A DNA stretch of 64,000 bases, taken from assembly GCA_018333075.1 (NCBI GenBank), contig BORH01000018.1:1-64000 (forward strand), given 5' to 3'. The stretch comes from Heyndrickxia sporothermodurans. GTDB taxonomy: Bacteria; Bacillota; Bacilli; Bacillales; Bacillaceae_C. A program made the position numbers and the translations under genes. Shown here piece after piece: positions 30,841 to 48,898 of the stretch. How positions within the stretch are numbered: position 1 is the stretch's first letter; every line of letters starts with the position of its first letter. A model generated the notes under the pieces. The model saw only the letters and a list, made by a program, of their open reading frames with translations, was not told the origin of the DNA and ran no database searches.

Positions 30841-32919
30841 ATGGCAAGAGAGTTCTCCTTAGATAACACTCGTAATATCGGTATCATGGCACACATTGAT
30901 GCTGGTAAAACGACAACAACTGAACGCGTCCTTTATTACACTGGTAAAATTCATAAAATCGGTGAAACACATGAAGGTGCGTCTCAGATGGACTGGATGG
31001 AGCAAGAGCAAGAACGCGGAATTACAATTACATCTGCTGCAACAACTGCACAATGGAAAGGTCACCGTGTTAATATCATTGATACACCAGGACACGTAGA
31101 CTTCACTGTTGAAGTTGAACGTTCATTACGTGTACTTGATGGTGCGGTAGCTGTTCTTGATGCTCAATCCGGAGTGGAACCTCAAACAGAAACTGTTTGG
31201 CGCCAAGCAACAACATACGGAGTGCCTCGTGTTGTATTCGTTAATAAGATGGATAAACTCGGTGCAGATTTCTTATATTCTGTAGGCACTCTTCATGATC
31301 GTTTACAAGCAAACGCTCATGCTATTCAATTACCAATAGGGGCTGAAGATCAATTCGAAGGTATTATCGACCTTGTTGAAATGAAAGCAATTATGTATGG
31401 TAATGATTTAGGAACTGAAATCTCAGAAACTGAAATTCCTGCTGAATACAAAGATCAAGCTGAAGAATATCGTGAAAAATTAGTAGAAGCAGTAGCTGAA
31501 CTTGATGAAGAATTAATGGAAAAATACCTTGGCGGTGAAGAAATCACTGTTGAAGAGCTAAAAGCAGCGATTCGTAAAGGTACTGTTAATGTAGAATTCT
31601 ACCCAGTTATCTGTGGTTCTGCTTTTAAAAACAAAGGTGTTCAATTAATGCTTGATGCGGTTATTGACTATCTTCCATCTCCGTTAGATGTACCAGCAAT
31701 TAAAGGTACAGCTCCTGATTCTGAAGAAGTAATCGAAAAGCACTCAAGTGATGATGAACCATTTGCTGCTTTAGCATTTAAAGTTATGACTGACCCTTAC
31801 GTTGGTAAATTAACATTCTTCCGTGTGTATTCTGGTACATTAAACTCTGGTTCTTATGTACAGAACTCTACAAAAGGAAAACGTGAGCGTGTTGGACGTA
31901 TTCTTCAAATGCACGCGAATCACCGTGCGGAGATTACAGAAGTACACGCTGGTGACATCGCAGCTGCAGTTGGTCTAAAAGATACTACTACTGGTGATAC
32001 TCTATGTGATGAAAAAGAATTAGTAATCTTAGAGTCAATGGAATTCCCTGAACCAGTTATTCAGTTATCTGTTGAGCCTAAATCTAAGGCAGACCAAGAT
32101 AAAATGACTACAGCCTTGCAAAAACTTCAAGAGGAAGATCCTACATTCAGAGCACATACTGATCAAGAGACTGGACAAGTTATTATTGCTGGTATGGGTG
32201 AGCTTCACTTAGATATTCTTGTTGACCGTATGAAACGTGAATTCAAAGTAGAAGCAAATGTTGGTGCGCCTCAAGTAGCTTACCGTGAAACTTTCCGCTC
32301 AAGCGCTCAAGTTCAAGGTAAATTTGCTCGCCAATCTGGTGGTCGTGGTCAGTATGGTGATGTTTGGATTGAATTCTCTCCGAACGAAGAAGGTAAAGGT
32401 TTTGAATTTGAAAATGCTATCGTCGGTGGTGTTGTACCTCGTGAATACATCCCTGCAGTTGAAGCGGGTCTAGTAGATGCGTTAGATCGCGGTGTATTAG
32501 CAGGTTATCCTTTAGTTGACGTAAAAGCTAAGTTATATGATGGTTCATACCATGATGTTGACTCAAGTGAAATGGCATTTAAAATTGCTGCTTCTCTTGC
32601 ACTTAAGAATGCAGCATCAAAATGTAACCCTGTAATCCTTGAACCAACTATGAGAGTTGAAGTTGTAATCCCTGAAGAATATCTTGGTGATATCATGGGT
32701 CAAATTACAGCTCGTCGTGGACGTGTTGAAGGTATGGAAGCACGCGGAAATGCGCAAGTAGTTCGTGCGATGGTTCCACTTTCAGAAATGTTTGGTTATG
32801 CAACTGCACTTCGTTCTAGTACACAAGGTCGCGGAGTATTCACAATGCACTTTGATCACTATGAAGAAGTACCAAAAACAATTTCTGAAGAAATTATCAA
32901 AAAAAATAAAGGTGAGTAA
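30841..32919 (+). CDS. fusA: Elongation factor G
   Basis: Translocation GTPase, 692 aa. The G domain carries [12 protein letters not shown] (G1), the switch-region [11 protein letters not shown] (G2), DTPGHVDF (G3) and NKMDKLGAD (G4). Domain IV, which enters the decoding site, contains [15 protein letters not shown], and the C-terminal domain V ends with the [14 protein letters not shown] helix. It starts after aaggagaaaa. Confidence 0.97.
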   Translation: MAREFSLDNTRNIGIMAHIDAGKTTTTERVLYYTGKIHKIGETHEGASQMDWMEQEQERGITITSAATTAQWKGHRVNIIDTPGHVDFTVEVERSLRVLDGAVAVLDAQSGVEPQTETVWRQATTYGVPRVVFVNKMDKLGADFLYSVGTLHDRLQANAHAIQLPIGAEDQFEGIIDLVEMKAIMYGNDLGTEISETEIPAEYKDQAEEYREKLVEAVAELDEELMEKYLGGEEITVEELKAAIRKGTVNVEFYPVICGSAFKNKGVQLMLDAVIDYLPSPLDVPAIKGTAPDSEEVIEKHSSDDEPFAALAFKVMTDPYVGKLTFFRVYSGTLNSGSYVQNSTKGKRERVGRILQMHANHRAEITEVHAGDIAAAVGLKDTTTGDTLCDEKELVILESMEFPEPVIQLSVEPKSKADQDKMTTALQKLQEEDPTFRAHTDQETGQVIIAGMGELHLDILVDRMKREFKVEANVGAPQVAYRETFRSSAQVQGKFARQSGGRGQYGDVWIEFSPNEEGKGFEFENAIVGGVVPREYIPAVEAGLVDALDRGVLAGYPLVDVKAKLYDGSYHDVDSSEMAFKIAASLALKNAASKCNPVILEPTMRVEVVIPEEYLGDIMGQITARRGRVEGMEARGNAQVVRAMVPLSEMFGYATALRSSTQGRGVFTMHFDHYEEVPKTISEEIIKKNKGE

Positions 32920-32969
32920 TTGATTTCTTTGCCTTTATAAAGTATAACTACTATATATAAGATATGATT

Positions 32970-32999
32970 GCTTTAAAGATGAGCGCTCATCTTTAAAGC
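32970..32999 (+). repeat. Perfect 30-bp palindrome between fusA and tuf
   Basis: gctttaaagatgagc (32970-32984) is followed without a gap by its exact reverse complement gctcatctttaaagc (32985-32999). There is no T-tract after it, so it is not a normal terminator. It lies 47 bases before tuf and could be an RNA hairpin, processing site or protein-binding site. Confidence 0.65.
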
Positions 33000-33046
33000 G
33001 TCATATATATACTTAAATTTATTAAATATTGAGGAGGATTTTCCTA

Positions 33047-34234
33047 ATGGCTAAAGCAAAATTTGACCGTTCCAAAACACATGCTAACATTGGTACAATT
33101 GGTCACGTTGACCATGGTAAAACAACTTTAACTGCTGCAATTACAACTGTTCTTGCAAAAACTGGTGGCGCTGAAGCTCGCGCTTACGATCAAATCGATG
33201 GTGCTCCAGAAGAACGTGAACGTGGTATCACAATCAATACTGCACACGTAGAATATGAAACTGAAACTCGTCACTATGCACACGTTGACTGCCCAGGACA
33301 TGCTGACTATGTTAAAAACATGATCACTGGTGCTGCTCAAATGGACGGTGGTATCCTAGTAGTATCTGCTGCTGATGGTCCAATGCCACAAACTCGTGAG
33401 CACATTCTATTATCTCGTAACGTTGGTGTACCATACCTAGTTGTTTTCTTAAACAAATGTGATATGGTTGATGACGAAGAATTATTAGAACTAGTAGAAA
33501 TGGAAGTACGTGACCTTCTTTCTGAATATGGTTTCCCTGGAGACGATGTTCCAGTAATTAAAGGTTCTGCTCTTAAAGCTCTTGAAGGTGACTCAGCTTG
33601 GGAAGAAAAAATTATTGAATTAATGGCTGCAGTTGATGAATTCATTCCAACTCCAGAACGTGACAACGAAAAACCTTTCATGATGCCTGTTGAGGATGTA
33701 TTCTCAATCACTGGTCGTGGAACAGTTGCTACAGGTCGTGTAGAACGTGGTCAAGTAAAAGTTGGTGACGTAGTTGATATCATCGGTTTAGCAGATGAAG
33801 CTAAATCTACAACTGTAACAGGTGTTGAAATGTTCCGTAAGCTTCTTGATTATGCAGAAGCTGGAGATAATATCGGTGCACTTCTTCGTGGGGTTGCTCG
33901 TGAAGATATCCAACGTGGTCAAGTTCTTGCAAAACCAGGAACAATTACACCACACACTAACTTCAAAGCAGAAGTTTACGTTTTGTCTAAAGAAGAAGGT
34001 GGACGTCATACTCCATTCTTCTCTAACTATCGCCCACAATTCTATTTCCGTACAACTGACGTTACTGGTATTGTTCACCTTAACGAAGGTACTGAAATGG
34101 TAATGCCTGGTGATAACACTGAAATGAACGTAGAACTTATTTCTCCAATCGCGATTGAAGAAGGAACTCGTTTCTCAATTCGTGAAGGTGGACGTACAGT
34201 AGGTTCTGGTGTTGTTACATCTATTACAAAATAA
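33047..34234 (+). CDS. tuf: Elongation factor Tu
   Basis: Delivers aminoacyl-tRNA to the ribosome, 395 aa. G-domain motifs [33 protein letters not shown] and NKCDMVD are present, followed by beta-barrel domains 2 and 3 ending in [10 protein letters not shown]. The start at 33047 ([12 protein letters not shown]) follows gaggagg; an upstream in-frame codon at 33029 is rejected. It ends the str group with a strong terminator. Confidence 0.97.
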   Translation: MAKAKFDRSKTHANIGTIGHVDHGKTTLTAAITTVLAKTGGAEARAYDQIDGAPEERERGITINTAHVEYETETRHYAHVDCPGHADYVKNMITGAAQMDGGILVVSAADGPMPQTREHILLSRNVGVPYLVVFLNKCDMVDDEELLELVEMEVRDLLSEYGFPGDDVPVIKGSALKALEGDSAWEEKIIELMAAVDEFIPTPERDNEKPFMMPVEDVFSITGRGTVATGRVERGQVKVGDVVDIIGLADEAKSTTVTGVEMFRKLLDYAEAGDNIGALLRGVAREDIQRGQVLAKPGTITPHTNFKAEVYVLSKEEGGRHTPFFSNYRPQFYFRTTDVTGIVHLNEGTEMVMPGDNTEMNVELISPIAIEEGTRFSIREGGRTVGSGVVTSITK

Positions 34235-34250
34235 TCTATTGAAATAGTTA

Positions 34251-34283
34251 AAAGACAGACGGTGACGATCGTCTGTCTTTTTT
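34251..34283 (+). terminator. Terminator after tuf
   Basis: Eleven-base-pair stem aaagacagacg / cgtctgtcttt (34251-34261, 34270-34280) with an 8-nt loop, ending in a run of six T. It isolates the str group from the S10 operon. Confidence 0.92.
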
Positions 34284-34398
34284 GTTTTATATGGAAACAA
34301 TCATTATTTTGCAACTATTAGATAATAACTTGAACTAATAACTATATCTATGTATAATTGAAAAAGTGTTAAAAACTAAACAAATAACTATTATAGTA

Positions 34399-34427
34399 TT
34401 GCATACTTTATGTGTTTTATGTATAAT
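34399..34427 (+). promoter_or_regulatory. Promoter of the S10-spc-alpha operon
   Basis: TTGCAT (34399-34404), 17-bp spacer, TATAAT (34422-34427). It is the only strong promoter between the tuf terminator and rpsJ, so it probably drives much of the ribosomal superoperon. Confidence 0.85.
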
Positions 34428-34439
34428 AGAGAATGTTGG

Positions 34440-34869
<430 letters not shown>

Positions 34870-34906
34870 TAAATAAAATGTTATTTAATATTAGGAGGTG
34901 TGACTC

Positions 34907-35536
34907 ATGACCAAAGGAATCTTAGGAAGAAAAATCGGTATGACGCAAATATTTGCTGAGAATGGAGATCTAATTCCAGTAACTGTTGTAGAAGCTGCTC
35001 CAAACGTTGTTCTTCAGAAAAAAACAGTTGAAAATGATGGCTACGAAGCAATCCAACTAGGTTTTGAAGATAAACGTGAAAAGCTATCAAATAAACCGGA
35101 AAAAGGTCATGTATCAAAAGCAAATACTGCTCCTAAGCGCTTCATTCGCGAATTCGACGCAGTAAACTCTAGTGAGTATGAAATTGGTCAAGAAGTCAAA
35201 GTTGATATTTTTGCAGAAGGTGACATCGTTGATGTAACTGGAATCTCTAAAGGTAAAGGTTTCCAAGGTGTAATTAAACGCCACGGACAATCTCGTGGAC
35301 CTATGGCTCACGGTTCTCGTTATCACCGTCGCCCTGGTTCAATGGGTCCTGTTGCTCCAAACCGTGTTTTTAAACAAAAAGCATTACCTGGACGCATGGG
35401 TGGAGAACAAATTACGATTCAAAATTTAGAAGTTGTCAAAGTTGACGCAGATCGCAATCTTATCCTTATTAAGGGTAATGTTCCTGGTCCTAAAAAAGCA
35501 TTGCTTAAAATCAAAACTGCGATTAAAGCAAAGTAA
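34907..35536 (+). CDS. rplC: 50S ribosomal protein L3
   Basis: Assembly-initiating 50S protein whose long loop reaches the peptidyl-transferase centre. The 209-aa sequence has [16 protein letters not shown] and the extension [20 protein letters not shown], where linezolid and tiamulin resistance changes map in other bacteria; it appears ordinary here. It is 37 bases after rpsJ, preceded by aggaggtg. Confidence 0.97.
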   Translation: MTKGILGRKIGMTQIFAENGDLIPVTVVEAAPNVVLQKKTVENDGYEAIQLGFEDKREKLSNKPEKGHVSKANTAPKRFIREFDAVNSSEYEIGQEVKVDIFAEGDIVDVTGISKGKGFQGVIKRHGQSRGPMAHGSRYHRRPGSMGPVAPNRVFKQKALPGRMGGEQITIQNLEVVKVDADRNLILIKGNVPGPKKALLKIKTAIKAK

Positions 35537-35565
35537 ATTACTTGTAAGGAAAGGAGGAAACAGGA

Positions 35566-36189
35566 ATGCCGAAAGTAGCTCTATACAACCAAAGCGGATC
35601 TAAAGTTGGTGATATCGAACTTAATGATTCAGTTTTTGGTATTGAACCAAACAATAGCGTAATGTTTGATGCGATTGTTATGCAAAGAGCATCATTACGT
35701 CAAGGAACAAGTAAAGTTAAAAATCGCTCTGAAGTACGCGGCGGTGGTCGTAAGCCATGGCGTCAAAAAGGTACTGGACGTGCTCGTCAAGGTTCTATCC
35801 GTTCACCACAATGGCGTGGCGGTGGTACTGTATTTGGTCCGGTTCCACGTAGCTATAGCTATAAACTACCTAAAAAAGTTCGTCGTTTAGCGATTAAATC
35901 AGCATTATCTAATAAAGTGCTTGAAGAAAAAATTCTAGTATTGGAATCTCTTTCTTTTGCAGCACCTAAAACTAAAGAATTTGCTGCGGTATTAAAAAAC
36001 TTATCTGTTGGCAAGAAAGCTCTTGTAGTTACAGATGGTTCTGATGTAAATGTGGCTCTATCTGCTCGTAATATCCCTGGTATTACTGTTGTAGAAGCAA
36101 ACGGAGTTAACGTTTTAGATGTGGTTTCACATGATCAATTGATCATTACAAAAGCCGCTGTTGAAAAAGTAGAGGAGGTGCTTGGATAA
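35566..36189 (+). CDS. rplD: 50S ribosomal protein L4
   Basis: A 207-aa protein with a globular domain and an arginine-rich loop in the exit-tunnel constriction ([20 protein letters not shown], where macrolide resistance mutations occur elsewhere). In E. coli L4 represses the S10 operon; whether it does so here is not known. Its stop overlaps the rplW start (TAATG). Confidence 0.97.
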   Translation: MPKVALYNQSGSKVGDIELNDSVFGIEPNNSVMFDAIVMQRASLRQGTSKVKNRSEVRGGGRKPWRQKGTGRARQGSIRSPQWRGGGTVFGPVPRSYSYKLPKKVRRLAIKSALSNKVLEEKILVLESLSFAAPKTKEFAAVLKNLSVGKKALVVTDGSDVNVALSARNIPGITVVEANGVNVLDVVSHDQLIITKAAVEKVEEVLG

Positions 36190-36473
36190 TGGATGTACGT
36201 GATATCATTAAGCGCCCTGTCATCACTGAACGTTCAACGGACGTAATGGCTGATAAAAAATATACTTTTGAAGTTGATGTTAGAGCTAACAAAACACAAG
36301 TTAAAGATGCTGTTGAAGATATCTTTGGTGTGAAAGTTGCTAAAGTTAACGTTATGAACTACAAAGGTAAATTCAAACGTATGGGTCGTCATGCTGGTTA
36401 TACTAACAAGCGCCGTAAAGCAATTGTTACATTAACTGCTGACAGCAAAGAAATCGAATTCTTCGAAGTGTAA
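36189..36473 (+). CDS. rplW: 50S ribosomal protein L23
   Basis: A 94-aa protein at the tunnel exit that docks trigger factor and [35 protein letters not shown] and [16 protein letters not shown] are the family signatures. The 1-base overlap with rplD points to translational coupling. Confidence 0.96.
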   Translation: MDVRDIIKRPVITERSTDVMADKKYTFEVDVRANKTQVKDAVEDIFGVKVAKVNVMNYKGKFKRMGRHAGYTNKRRKAIVTLTADSKEIEFFEV

Positions 36474-36496
36474 TTCATAAAAATCATGTAAATTGA

Positions 36497-37342
<846 letters not shown>

Positions 37343-37402
37343 CGCGGTTGAACTACGGTTCACGCATAGAGCCGTAGCACAATCACGAAAGGAGGTTCGA
37401 CC

Positions 37403-37681
37403 ATGGGTCGCAGCTTAAAAAAAGGACCTTTTGTTGATGAACATTTAATGAAAAAGGTTGAAGTTCTAAACGAGTCTGACAAAAAACAAGTTATTAAAAC
37501 TTGGTCTCGCCGTTCTACAATCTTCCCAGCATTTATCGGACATACGATAGCTGTTTATGACGGACGTAAACATGTACCTGTATACGTTACTGAAGATATG
37601 GTAGGTCATAAGCTTGGTGAATTTGCACCAACTCGTACTTATAAAGGTCACGCTAGTGATGACAAGAAAACAAGACGCTAA
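37403..37681 (+). CDS. rpsS: 30S ribosomal protein S19
   Basis: A 92-aa head protein that contacts S13 and the inter-subunit bridge. [19 protein letters not shown] and [23 protein letters not shown] are characteristic. It is preceded by aaaggagg in the standard S10 order. Confidence 0.97.
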   Translation: MGRSLKKGPFVDEHLMKKVEVLNESDKKQVIKTWSRRSTIFPAFIGHTIAVYDGRKHVPVYVTEDMVGHKLGEFAPTRTYKGHASDDKKTRR

Positions 37682-37700
37682 TTGAGAGGAGGGCATCCTG

Positions 37701-38042
37701 ATGCAAGCTAAAGCTGTTGCAAGAACAGTTCGTATTGCTCCTCGTAAAGTACGCCTAGTTGTCGATCTAATACGAGGTAAGCAAGTAGGAGAAGCAGTAG
37801 CGATTTTAAACTTAACGCCAAAAGCTGCTTCACCAGTTGTAGAGAAAGTATTAAAGTCTGCTATCGCAAATGCAGAACATAACTATGATATGGATATCAA
37901 TAACCTAGTTGTAACTGAGGCTTATGTGAACGAAGGACCAACACTTAAACGTTTCCGTCCACGTGCACAAGGACGTGCAAGCCAAATCCTTAAACGTACT
38001 AGCCACATTACAGTTGTGGTATCAGAAAAGAAGGAGGGATAA
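37701..38042 (+). CDS. rplV: 50S ribosomal protein L22
   Basis: A 113-aa protein with a beta-hairpin at the tunnel constriction beside L4. [20 protein letters not shown], the [13 protein letters not shown] helix and the hairpin tip [19 protein letters not shown] are intact. rpsC follows after three bases, with its ribosome-binding site inside the rplV end. Confidence 0.97.
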   Translation: MQAKAVARTVRIAPRKVRLVVDLIRGKQVGEAVAILNLTPKAASPVVEKVLKSAIANAEHNYDMDINNLVVTEAYVNEGPTLKRFRPRAQGRASQILKRTSHITVVVSEKKEG

Positions 38043-38045
38043 TTC

Positions 38046-39616
<1,571 letters not shown>

Positions 39617-39652
39617 TAAATGTTTCGGATGAGTTTTTCCGAAGGGAGGTAA

Positions 39653-40027
<375 letters not shown>

Positions 40028-40064
40028 TAATATTCGATTCGTAAACCAAGGAGGTGCGATTAAG

Positions 40065-40376
40065 ATGCATGTTAAAAAAGGCGATAAAGTAATGGTTATC
40101 ACTGGTAAAGATAAAGGGAAAACAGGTGTAATTCTTGCTTCTTTTCCAAAGAAAGACCGTGTAATCGTTGAAGGCGTAAATATCGTGAAAAAGCATTCTA
40201 AGCCTTCTCAAGCTAATCCACAAGGTGGAATCGTTAGCTTTGAAGCAGCTATTCACGTATCCAATGTTATGCTATTAGATCCTAAAACAAACGAACCAAC
40301 ACGTGTTGGTTACAAAGAAGTTAACGGTAAAAAAGTACGTGTAGCAAAAAAATCTGGTGAAGTTTTAGATAAATAG
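40065..40376 (+). CDS. rplX: 50S ribosomal protein L24
   Basis: A 103-aa KOW-domain protein that helps initiate 50S assembly. [21 protein letters not shown] is the KOW motif, and the C-terminal half has [19 protein letters not shown]. It starts after aaggaggtg. Confidence 0.97.
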   Translation: MHVKKGDKVMVITGKDKGKTGVILASFPKKDRVIVEGVNIVKKHSKPSQANPQGGIVSFEAAIHVSNVMLLDPKTNEPTRVGYKEVNGKKVRVAKKSGEVLDK

Positions 40377-40402
40377 TTTTTAGAAGAAGGGAGGTACACG
40401 AC

Positions 40403-40942
40403 ATGAACCGCCTAAAGGAAAAATATGAAAAAGAATTAGCTCCTGCATTAGTGAGCAAATTCAATTATAAATCTGTAATGCAAGTACCAAAAATTGAGAA
40501 AATCGTTATTAACATGGGTGTTGGTGATGCTGTTCAAAATGCAAAAGTTTTAGACAATGCTGTTGAAGAACTTTCAATTATCACTGGACAAAAACCTGTT
40601 GTAACAAAAGCGAAAAATTCTATTGCAGGCTTCCGTCTTCGTGAAGGTATGCCTATCGGTGCGAAAGTTACACTTCGTGGCGAACGCATGTATGAATTTT
40701 TAGATAAACTAATTTCAGTTTCTCTACCACGTGTACGTGACTTCCGCGGTATTTCAAAGAAAGCATTTGATGGTCGTGGAAACTACACACTTGGAGTAAA
40801 AGAACAGCTAATCTTCCCTGAGATTGATTACGATAAAGTAAGCAAAATCCGCGGTATGGATATTGTTATCGTGACAACTGCTAATACAGACGAAGAAGCT
40901 CGTGAATTATTAACTCAACTCGGAATGCCATTCCAAAAGTAA
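40403..40942 (+). CDS. rplE: 50S ribosomal protein L5
   Basis: A 179-aa protein of the central protuberance that binds 5S r[44 protein letters not shown] and [20 protein letters not shown] are conserved. The upstream site is agggaggt. Confidence 0.97.
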   Translation: MNRLKEKYEKELAPALVSKFNYKSVMQVPKIEKIVINMGVGDAVQNAKVLDNAVEELSIITGQKPVVTKAKNSIAGFRLREGMPIGAKVTLRGERMYEFLDKLISVSLPRVRDFRGISKKAFDGRGNYTLGVKEQLIFPEIDYDKVSKIRGMDIVIVTTANTDEEARELLTQLGMPFQK

Positions 40943-40949
40943 TCGCTAA

Positions 40950-41153
<204 letters not shown>

Positions 41154-41182
41154 ACCCCGAAATTGGGAAGGAGGTTAATATA

Positions 41183-41581
41183 ATGGTAATGACAGATCCA
41201 ATTGCAGATTTGCTTACTCGTATTCGTAATGCAAATATGGTGCGTCACGAAAAACTAGAAGTTCCTGCTTCTAAAATCAAGAAAGAAGTTGCTGAAATTC
41301 TAAAGCGTGAAGGTTTTATCCGTGACGTTGAATTAATTGAAGATAACAAACAAGGTATCATCCGGATCTTCTTGAAATATGGAGCGAACAATGAGCGTGT
41401 AATCACTGGTATTAAACGTATTAGTAAACCAGGTTTACGTGTTTATGCAAAAGCGAACGAAGTTCCTAAAGTACTAAACGGTCTTGGAATCGCAATCGTT
41501 TCTACTTCTCAAGGCGTGTTAACTGATAAAGACGCTCGTAACAAACAAGTCGGTGGAGAAGTATTAGCATACGTTTGGTAA
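41183..41581 (+). CDS. rpsH: 30S ribosomal protein S8
   Basis: A 132-aa primary 16S binder of the central domain. [20 protein letters not shown] and the C-terminal [20 protein letters not shown] are signatures. In E. coli S8 is the spc-operon repressor; no such RNA site is evident to me here. Confidence 0.97.
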   Translation: MVMTDPIADLLTRIRNANMVRHEKLEVPASKIKKEVAEILKREGFIRDVELIEDNKQGIIRIFLKYGANNERVITGIKRISKPGLRVYAKANEVPKVLNGLGIAIVSTSQGVLTDKDARNKQVGGEVLAYVW

Positions 41582-41610
41582 TATAAAGGTATGAATGGAG
41601 GTGCAAAAGA

Positions 41611-42147
41611 ATGTCACGTGTAGGTAAAAAACCTATTGAAATTCCTTCTGGTGTAACAGTTACATTAGATGGAAGCAATGTTACTGTTAAGGGACCTAAA
41701 GGTGAGTTAACTCGCAGCTTTAACCCTGACATTACAATTAATATTGAAGAGAACGTAATCAATATCACTCGTCCTTCAGATGCAAAAGAGCATCGTGCAT
41801 TACATGGTACAACTCGTGCCCTAATTGCAAACATGGTTGAGGGTGTATCTAAAGGATTCGAGAAATCATTAGAGTTAATTGGGGTCGGATATCGTGCACA
41901 AAAACAAGGTAGTAAACTTGTTCTAAGTGTAGGTTATTCACATCCAGTTGAATTTGAAGCTGAAGATGGACTTGAAATTGAAGTTCCTTCTAATACAAAA
42001 GTTATCGTTAAAGGTACTAGCAAAGAGCGCGTAGGTGCATTAGCTGCTAATATCCGTGGTGTTCGCCCACCAGAACCTTATAAAGGTAAAGGCATTCGTT
42101 ATGAAGGCGAATATGTACGTAGAAAAGAAGGTAAAACAGGTAAATAA
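41611..42147 (+). CDS. rplF: 50S ribosomal protein L6
   Basis: A 178-aa protein beside the sarcin-ricin loop, built of two similar domains. [34 protein letters not shown] and the C-terminal [20 protein letters not shown] motif are conserved. It starts after tggaggtg. Confidence 0.97.
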   Translation: MSRVGKKPIEIPSGVTVTLDGSNVTVKGPKGELTRSFNPDITINIEENVINITRPSDAKEHRALHGTTRALIANMVEGVSKGFEKSLELIGVGYRAQKQGSKLVLSVGYSHPVEFEAEDGLEIEVPSNTKVIVKGTSKERVGALAANIRGVRPPEPYKGKGIRYEGEYVRRKEGKTGK

Positions 42148-42182
42148 TGCTGTTAAAGGCTAAAAGAAAGGAGTGACCCGTG

Positions 42183-42545
42183 GTGATCACTAAGCCAGAT
42201 AAAAATAAAGTACGTAAGAAAAGACATACTCGTGTACGTGCTAAGTTAAGTGGTACAACGACTCGTCCTCGTTTAAACGTATATCGTTCTAACAAAAACA
42301 TTTATGCTCAGTTGATCGATGATACAAAGGGTGTTACTTTAGCTAGTGCTTCTACACTAGATAAGGATTTGAACCTTGAATCTAACAGCAATATCGAAGC
42401 TGCTCAAAAAGTTGGCGAATTAGTTGCTAAACGTGCAGTTGAAAAAGGTGTTAAAGCTGTTGTATTCGACCGTGGTGGATATTTATACCATGGACGTATC
42501 AAAGCTCTTGCAGAAGCAGCTCGTGAAAACGGCTTAGAATTTTAA
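42183..42545 (+). CDS. rplR: 50S ribosomal protein L18
   Basis: A 120-aa 5S rRNA-binding protein. [31 protein letters not shown] and the C-terminal [18 protein letters not shown] are diagnostic. Two adjacent GTG codons (42180, 42183) could start it; 42183 gives the B. subtilis N terminus MITK and proper spacing from aaaggagtg. Confidence 0.96.
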   Translation: MITKPDKNKVRKKRHTRVRAKLSGTTTRPRLNVYRSNKNIYAQLIDDTKGVTLASASTLDKDLNLESNSNIEAAQKVGELVAKRAVEKGVKAVVFDRGGYLYHGRIKALAEAARENGLEF

Positions 42546-42567
42546 TAGAAAAAGGAGGGACATATAG

Positions 42568-43068
42568 ATGCGTCACATTGATCCTAACAAACTTGAATTA
42601 GAAGAACGCGTTGTTACAGTTAACCGTGTTGCGAAGGTTGTTAAAGGTGGACGTCGTTTCCGTTTCTCTGCTCTAGTAGTAGTAGGTGACAGAAACGGTC
42701 ATGTTGGCTTTGGTACTGGTAAAGCTCAAGAGGTACCTGATGCAATCCGCAAAGCAGTTGAAGATGCGAAGAAAAACTTAGTAGAAGTAGCTATTGTTGG
42801 TACAACAATTCCACATGAAGTTATCGGTCGATTCGGTGCTGGCCAAATTCTTATGAAGCCAGGTTCTCCGGGTACTGGAGTAATTGCAGGTGGTCCTGTT
42901 CGTGCGGTACTAGAATTAGGTGGAGTAGCAGATATTACATCTAAATCACTTGGTTCTAATACACCAATTAATATGATTCGTGCAACTATCGATGGTATTA
43001 AGCAATTAAAACGTGCGGAAGATGTTGCTAAATTACGTAATAAATCAGTAGAAGAACTGTTAGGATAA
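42568..43068 (+). CDS. rpsE: 30S ribosomal protein S5
   Basis: A 166-aa protein with an N-terminal dsRNA-binding fold ([20 protein letters not shown]), the loop where spectinomycin resistance arises, and [20 protein letters not shown]. It lies at the accuracy (ram) interface with S4. The upstream site is aaaggaggg. Confidence 0.97.
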   Translation: MRHIDPNKLELEERVVTVNRVAKVVKGGRRFRFSALVVVGDRNGHVGFGTGKAQEVPDAIRKAVEDAKKNLVEVAIVGTTIPHEVIGRFGAGQILMKPGSPGTGVIAGGPVRAVLELGGVADITSKSLGSNTPINMIRATIDGIKQLKRAEDVAKLRNKSVEELLG

Positions 43069-43081
43069 GGAGGGAATTATA

Positions 43082-43264
43082 ATGGCAAACAAATTAGCAA
43101 TTACCCTCACTCGCAGCTTGATTGGTCGTCCAGAAAATCAACGTGAAACAGTTAAAGCTCTTGGTTTGCGCAAAGTGAATCAAACTGTTGAGCATGAAGA
43201 TAATGCTGCAATCCGTGGTATGGTCACTAAAGTAGCTCATCTCGTAACAGTAAAAGAACAGTAA
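43082..43264 (+). CDS. rpmD: 50S ribosomal protein L30
   Basis: A 60-aa protein with the family motif [23 protein letters not shown] split over its first half and VRGM-like [13 protein letters not shown] at the end. It is separated from rpsE by 13 bases. Confidence 0.96.
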   Translation: MANKLAITLTRSLIGRPENQRETVKALGLRKVNQTVEHEDNAAIRGMVTKVAHLVTVKEQ

Positions 43265-43295
43265 TCGAATTTACTTATACAAGGAGGTGCCGACA

Positions 43296-43735
43296 ATGAA
43301 ACTTCATGAATTAAAACCTGCTGAAGGTTCACGTAAAGAACGTAATCGTGTAGGTCGTGGTATTGGTTCTGGTAATGGAAAAACTGCTGGTAAAGGACAT
43401 AAAGGGCAAAACGCTCGTTCTGGCGGTGGGGTTCGCCTTGGTTTTGAAGGTGGTCAAACTCCTTTATTCCGTCGCTTACCAAAACGCGGCTTTACAAACA
43501 TTAATCGTAAAGACTACGCTATTGTGAATCTTGATGTGTTAAATCGTTTTGAAGATGGTACTGAAATTACTCCGGTACTTCTTATTGAAACAGGAGTAGT
43601 AAGCAAAGAGAAAGCAGGAATTAAAATTCTTGCAAAAGGTAAGCTTGAAAAAAAATTATCTGTCAAAGCTCACAAATTCTCCTCTGCTGCTAAAGAAGCT
43701 ATCGAAGCTGCTGGCGGATCCGTTGAGGTGATTTA

Positions 43736-43736
<1 letters not shown>
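43296..43736 (+). CDS. rplO: 50S ribosomal protein L15
   Basis: A 146-aa late-assembly protein. [20 protein letters not shown], the glycine-rich [20 protein letters not shown] and [18 protein letters not shown] are intact. I start at ATG 43296 after aaggaggtg rather than at an in-frame codon at 43287 inside that site. The stop overlaps the secY start (TAATG). Confidence 0.96.
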
Positions 43737-45744
<2,008 letters not shown>

Positions 45745-45844
45745 TTGATTGCAGTTTCCCAAGAAATCAACAACTATATAACAGTTGACAGTTTAGTAGC
45801 TTTATTCATCAATAGTTATAGAGGCATATCACATCATTTTAAAT

Positions 45845-46480
45845 ACTAAAATTGGATGTATTTGCTGAAAAAATTATTCTCAAGTTTGATGCAATTCCTT
45901 CGTTGAAAGGGTATAATGGTTTTCGTGGCAGTATTTGTACTTCAGTTAATCAGGAGATAGTTCACGAAAATTCCAGGTTCTTTTTAGCTAAATGAAGGTA
46001 TCATCAATCAATTTGGATAGTTATTGGTGTGGAGTATAGTGGCTATCATGATGACTCTTCATGAATATATCCTATTGGTAATTAGATGAAGAGACGCGGG
46101 AGGCTCGCGGATGTGACAGAGGATTCTCTCTATCATGGCTTAAAGGAATTAAAGCCTGATGAGCGTCTTTCGAACATCTCTCATGCGATTCAACTTTTGT
46201 AAAAAATCATGGCTTTTCTATCGTTCGCGAGTATGCCGGACATGGGATTGGTCAAGAATTACATGAAGACCCACTAATGCCTCATTATGGACCGCCTAAC
46301 AAAGGCCCTCGCTTATTGCCTGGATTGGTGCTGTGTACCCGTACCAATGATAATCTGCGGGAAGTCATTATGATAAGACTCTCCAAGTAAATTGGACAGT
46401 GGTGCCAGTTATCAACAGTGTATATGCAAAAAACGGCATATAGGCTGAGATAATAAATACTGGTTTAAAAATATTGACGA
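45845..46480 (+). pseudogene. map: Degraded methionine aminopeptidase gene
   Basis: Between adk and infA no long ORF remains, but translated fragments align in order with type I methionine aminopeptidase. About 45852-45966 reads ...[20 protein letters not shown]; 46020-46085 reads VIGVEYSGYHDDSS, then a stop where a tryptophan is expected; 46113-46198 reads [12 protein letters not shown]; a different frame from 46205 reads [16 protein letters not shown] and [19 protein letters not shown]; the tail fits up to about 46480. The N terminus is lost and there are at least one frameshift and several in-frame stops. N-terminal methionine removal is essential, so a second map gene must exist elsewhere. 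The normal KOW-domain small gene before infA is also absent. Confidence 0.9.
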
Positions 46481-46554
46481 TCACACAACCATGTCTTTTG
46501 TGAAAGTGGTATAGTATGTTGTCCATAAATGTAAGAAGAAGGGAGACGGGTTCG

Positions 46555-47310
<756 letters not shown>

Positions 47311-47317
47311 TTAGTAA

Positions 47318-47725
<408 letters not shown>

Positions 47726-47906
47726 TTTTTTCTGTATAGAATTTGTATCCATGTCAATAATGGGATATGATATGGCAAAAATTAAGCAGAAATGATTAAT
47801 CCAGTTGTTGTGCACAAATGGGAATGTAAACATGAGGAATTTCGGTCAGATCGATTAGATTCTATCTCTACCGGGGTTTCGACGTTTTGAAGGAGGGTAA
47901 ATTTGA

Positions 47907-48851
47907 ATGATTGAAATCGAAAAACCAAAAATTGAAACGGTTGAGGTCAACGATGATGCAAGTTTCGGGAAGTTCGTCGTAGAACCACTAGAGCGTGGAT
48001 ATGGTACAACTTTGGGTAACTCCTTACGTCGTATCCTATTATCCTCACTTCCAGGTGCAGCTGTCACTTCTATTCAAATAGATGGTGTAATGCATGAGTT
48101 CTCAACAATTGAAGGCGTCGTTGAAGATGTAACATCAATTATTCTTAACATTAAAAAGCTAGCATTGAAAATATACTCTGACGAAGAAAAAACGCTTGAA
48201 ATTGATGTGCAAGGAGAAGGAGTTGTAACAGCTGCTGATATCACTCATGACAGCGACGTTGAAATTCTTAATCCAGATCTTTACATCGCAACATTAGGGA
48301 AAAATGCTCACTTTCGCATGCGTATGTCAGCTGTAACAGGTCGTGGTTATACACCTGCTGAACAGAATAAACGTGAAGATCTTCCAATTGGTGTGATTCC
48401 TATTGACTCGATCTATACGCCGGTACAACGTGTTAACTATCAAGTTGAAAATACACGTGTAGGTCAAGTTTCAAATTTTGACAAGCTTTCACTTGATGTT
48501 TGGACAGATGGAAGTATTGGACCTAAGGAAGCTATTTCTCTAGGTGCAAAAATTCTTACAGAGCACTTGAATATTTTCGTCGGATTAACAGATGAAGCAC
48601 AAAATGCTGAAATCATGGTTGAGAAGGAAGAAGATCAGAAAGAAAAAGTTCTGGAAATGACAATTGAAGAACTTGATTTATCTGTTCGTTCTTATAACTG
48701 CCTAAAACGTGCTGGAATCAACACTGTTCAGGAATTAGCTAATAAAACTGAAGAAGATATGATGAAGGTTCGTAATTTAGGACGTAAGTCTTTAGAAGAA
48801 GTAAAAGCGAAGTTAGAAGAGCTTGGCTTAGGCTTAAGAAAAGACGATTGA
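47907..48851 (+). CDS. rpoA: DNA-directed RNA polymerase subunit alpha
   Basis: Assembly platform for RNA polymerase, 314 aa. The N-terminal domain ([33 protein letters not shown]) dimerises; the C-terminal domain ([34 protein letters not shown]) binds UP elements and regulators. It starts after aaggaggg. Confidence 0.97.
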   Translation: MIEIEKPKIETVEVNDDASFGKFVVEPLERGYGTTLGNSLRRILLSSLPGAAVTSIQIDGVMHEFSTIEGVVEDVTSIILNIKKLALKIYSDEEKTLEIDVQGEGVVTAADITHDSDVEILNPDLYIATLGKNAHFRMRMSAVTGRGYTPAEQNKREDLPIGVIPIDSIYTPVQRVNYQVENTRVGQVSNFDKLSLDVWTDGSIGPKEAISLGAKILTEHLNIFVGLTDEAQNAEIMVEKEEDQKEKVLEMTIEELDLSVRSYNCLKRAGINTVQELANKTEEDMMKVRNLGRKSLEEVKAKLEELGLGLRKDD

Positions 48852-48898
48852 TTACTACAACACTTGTATATATTATTTAAACAAGGGAGGGAAACTTC

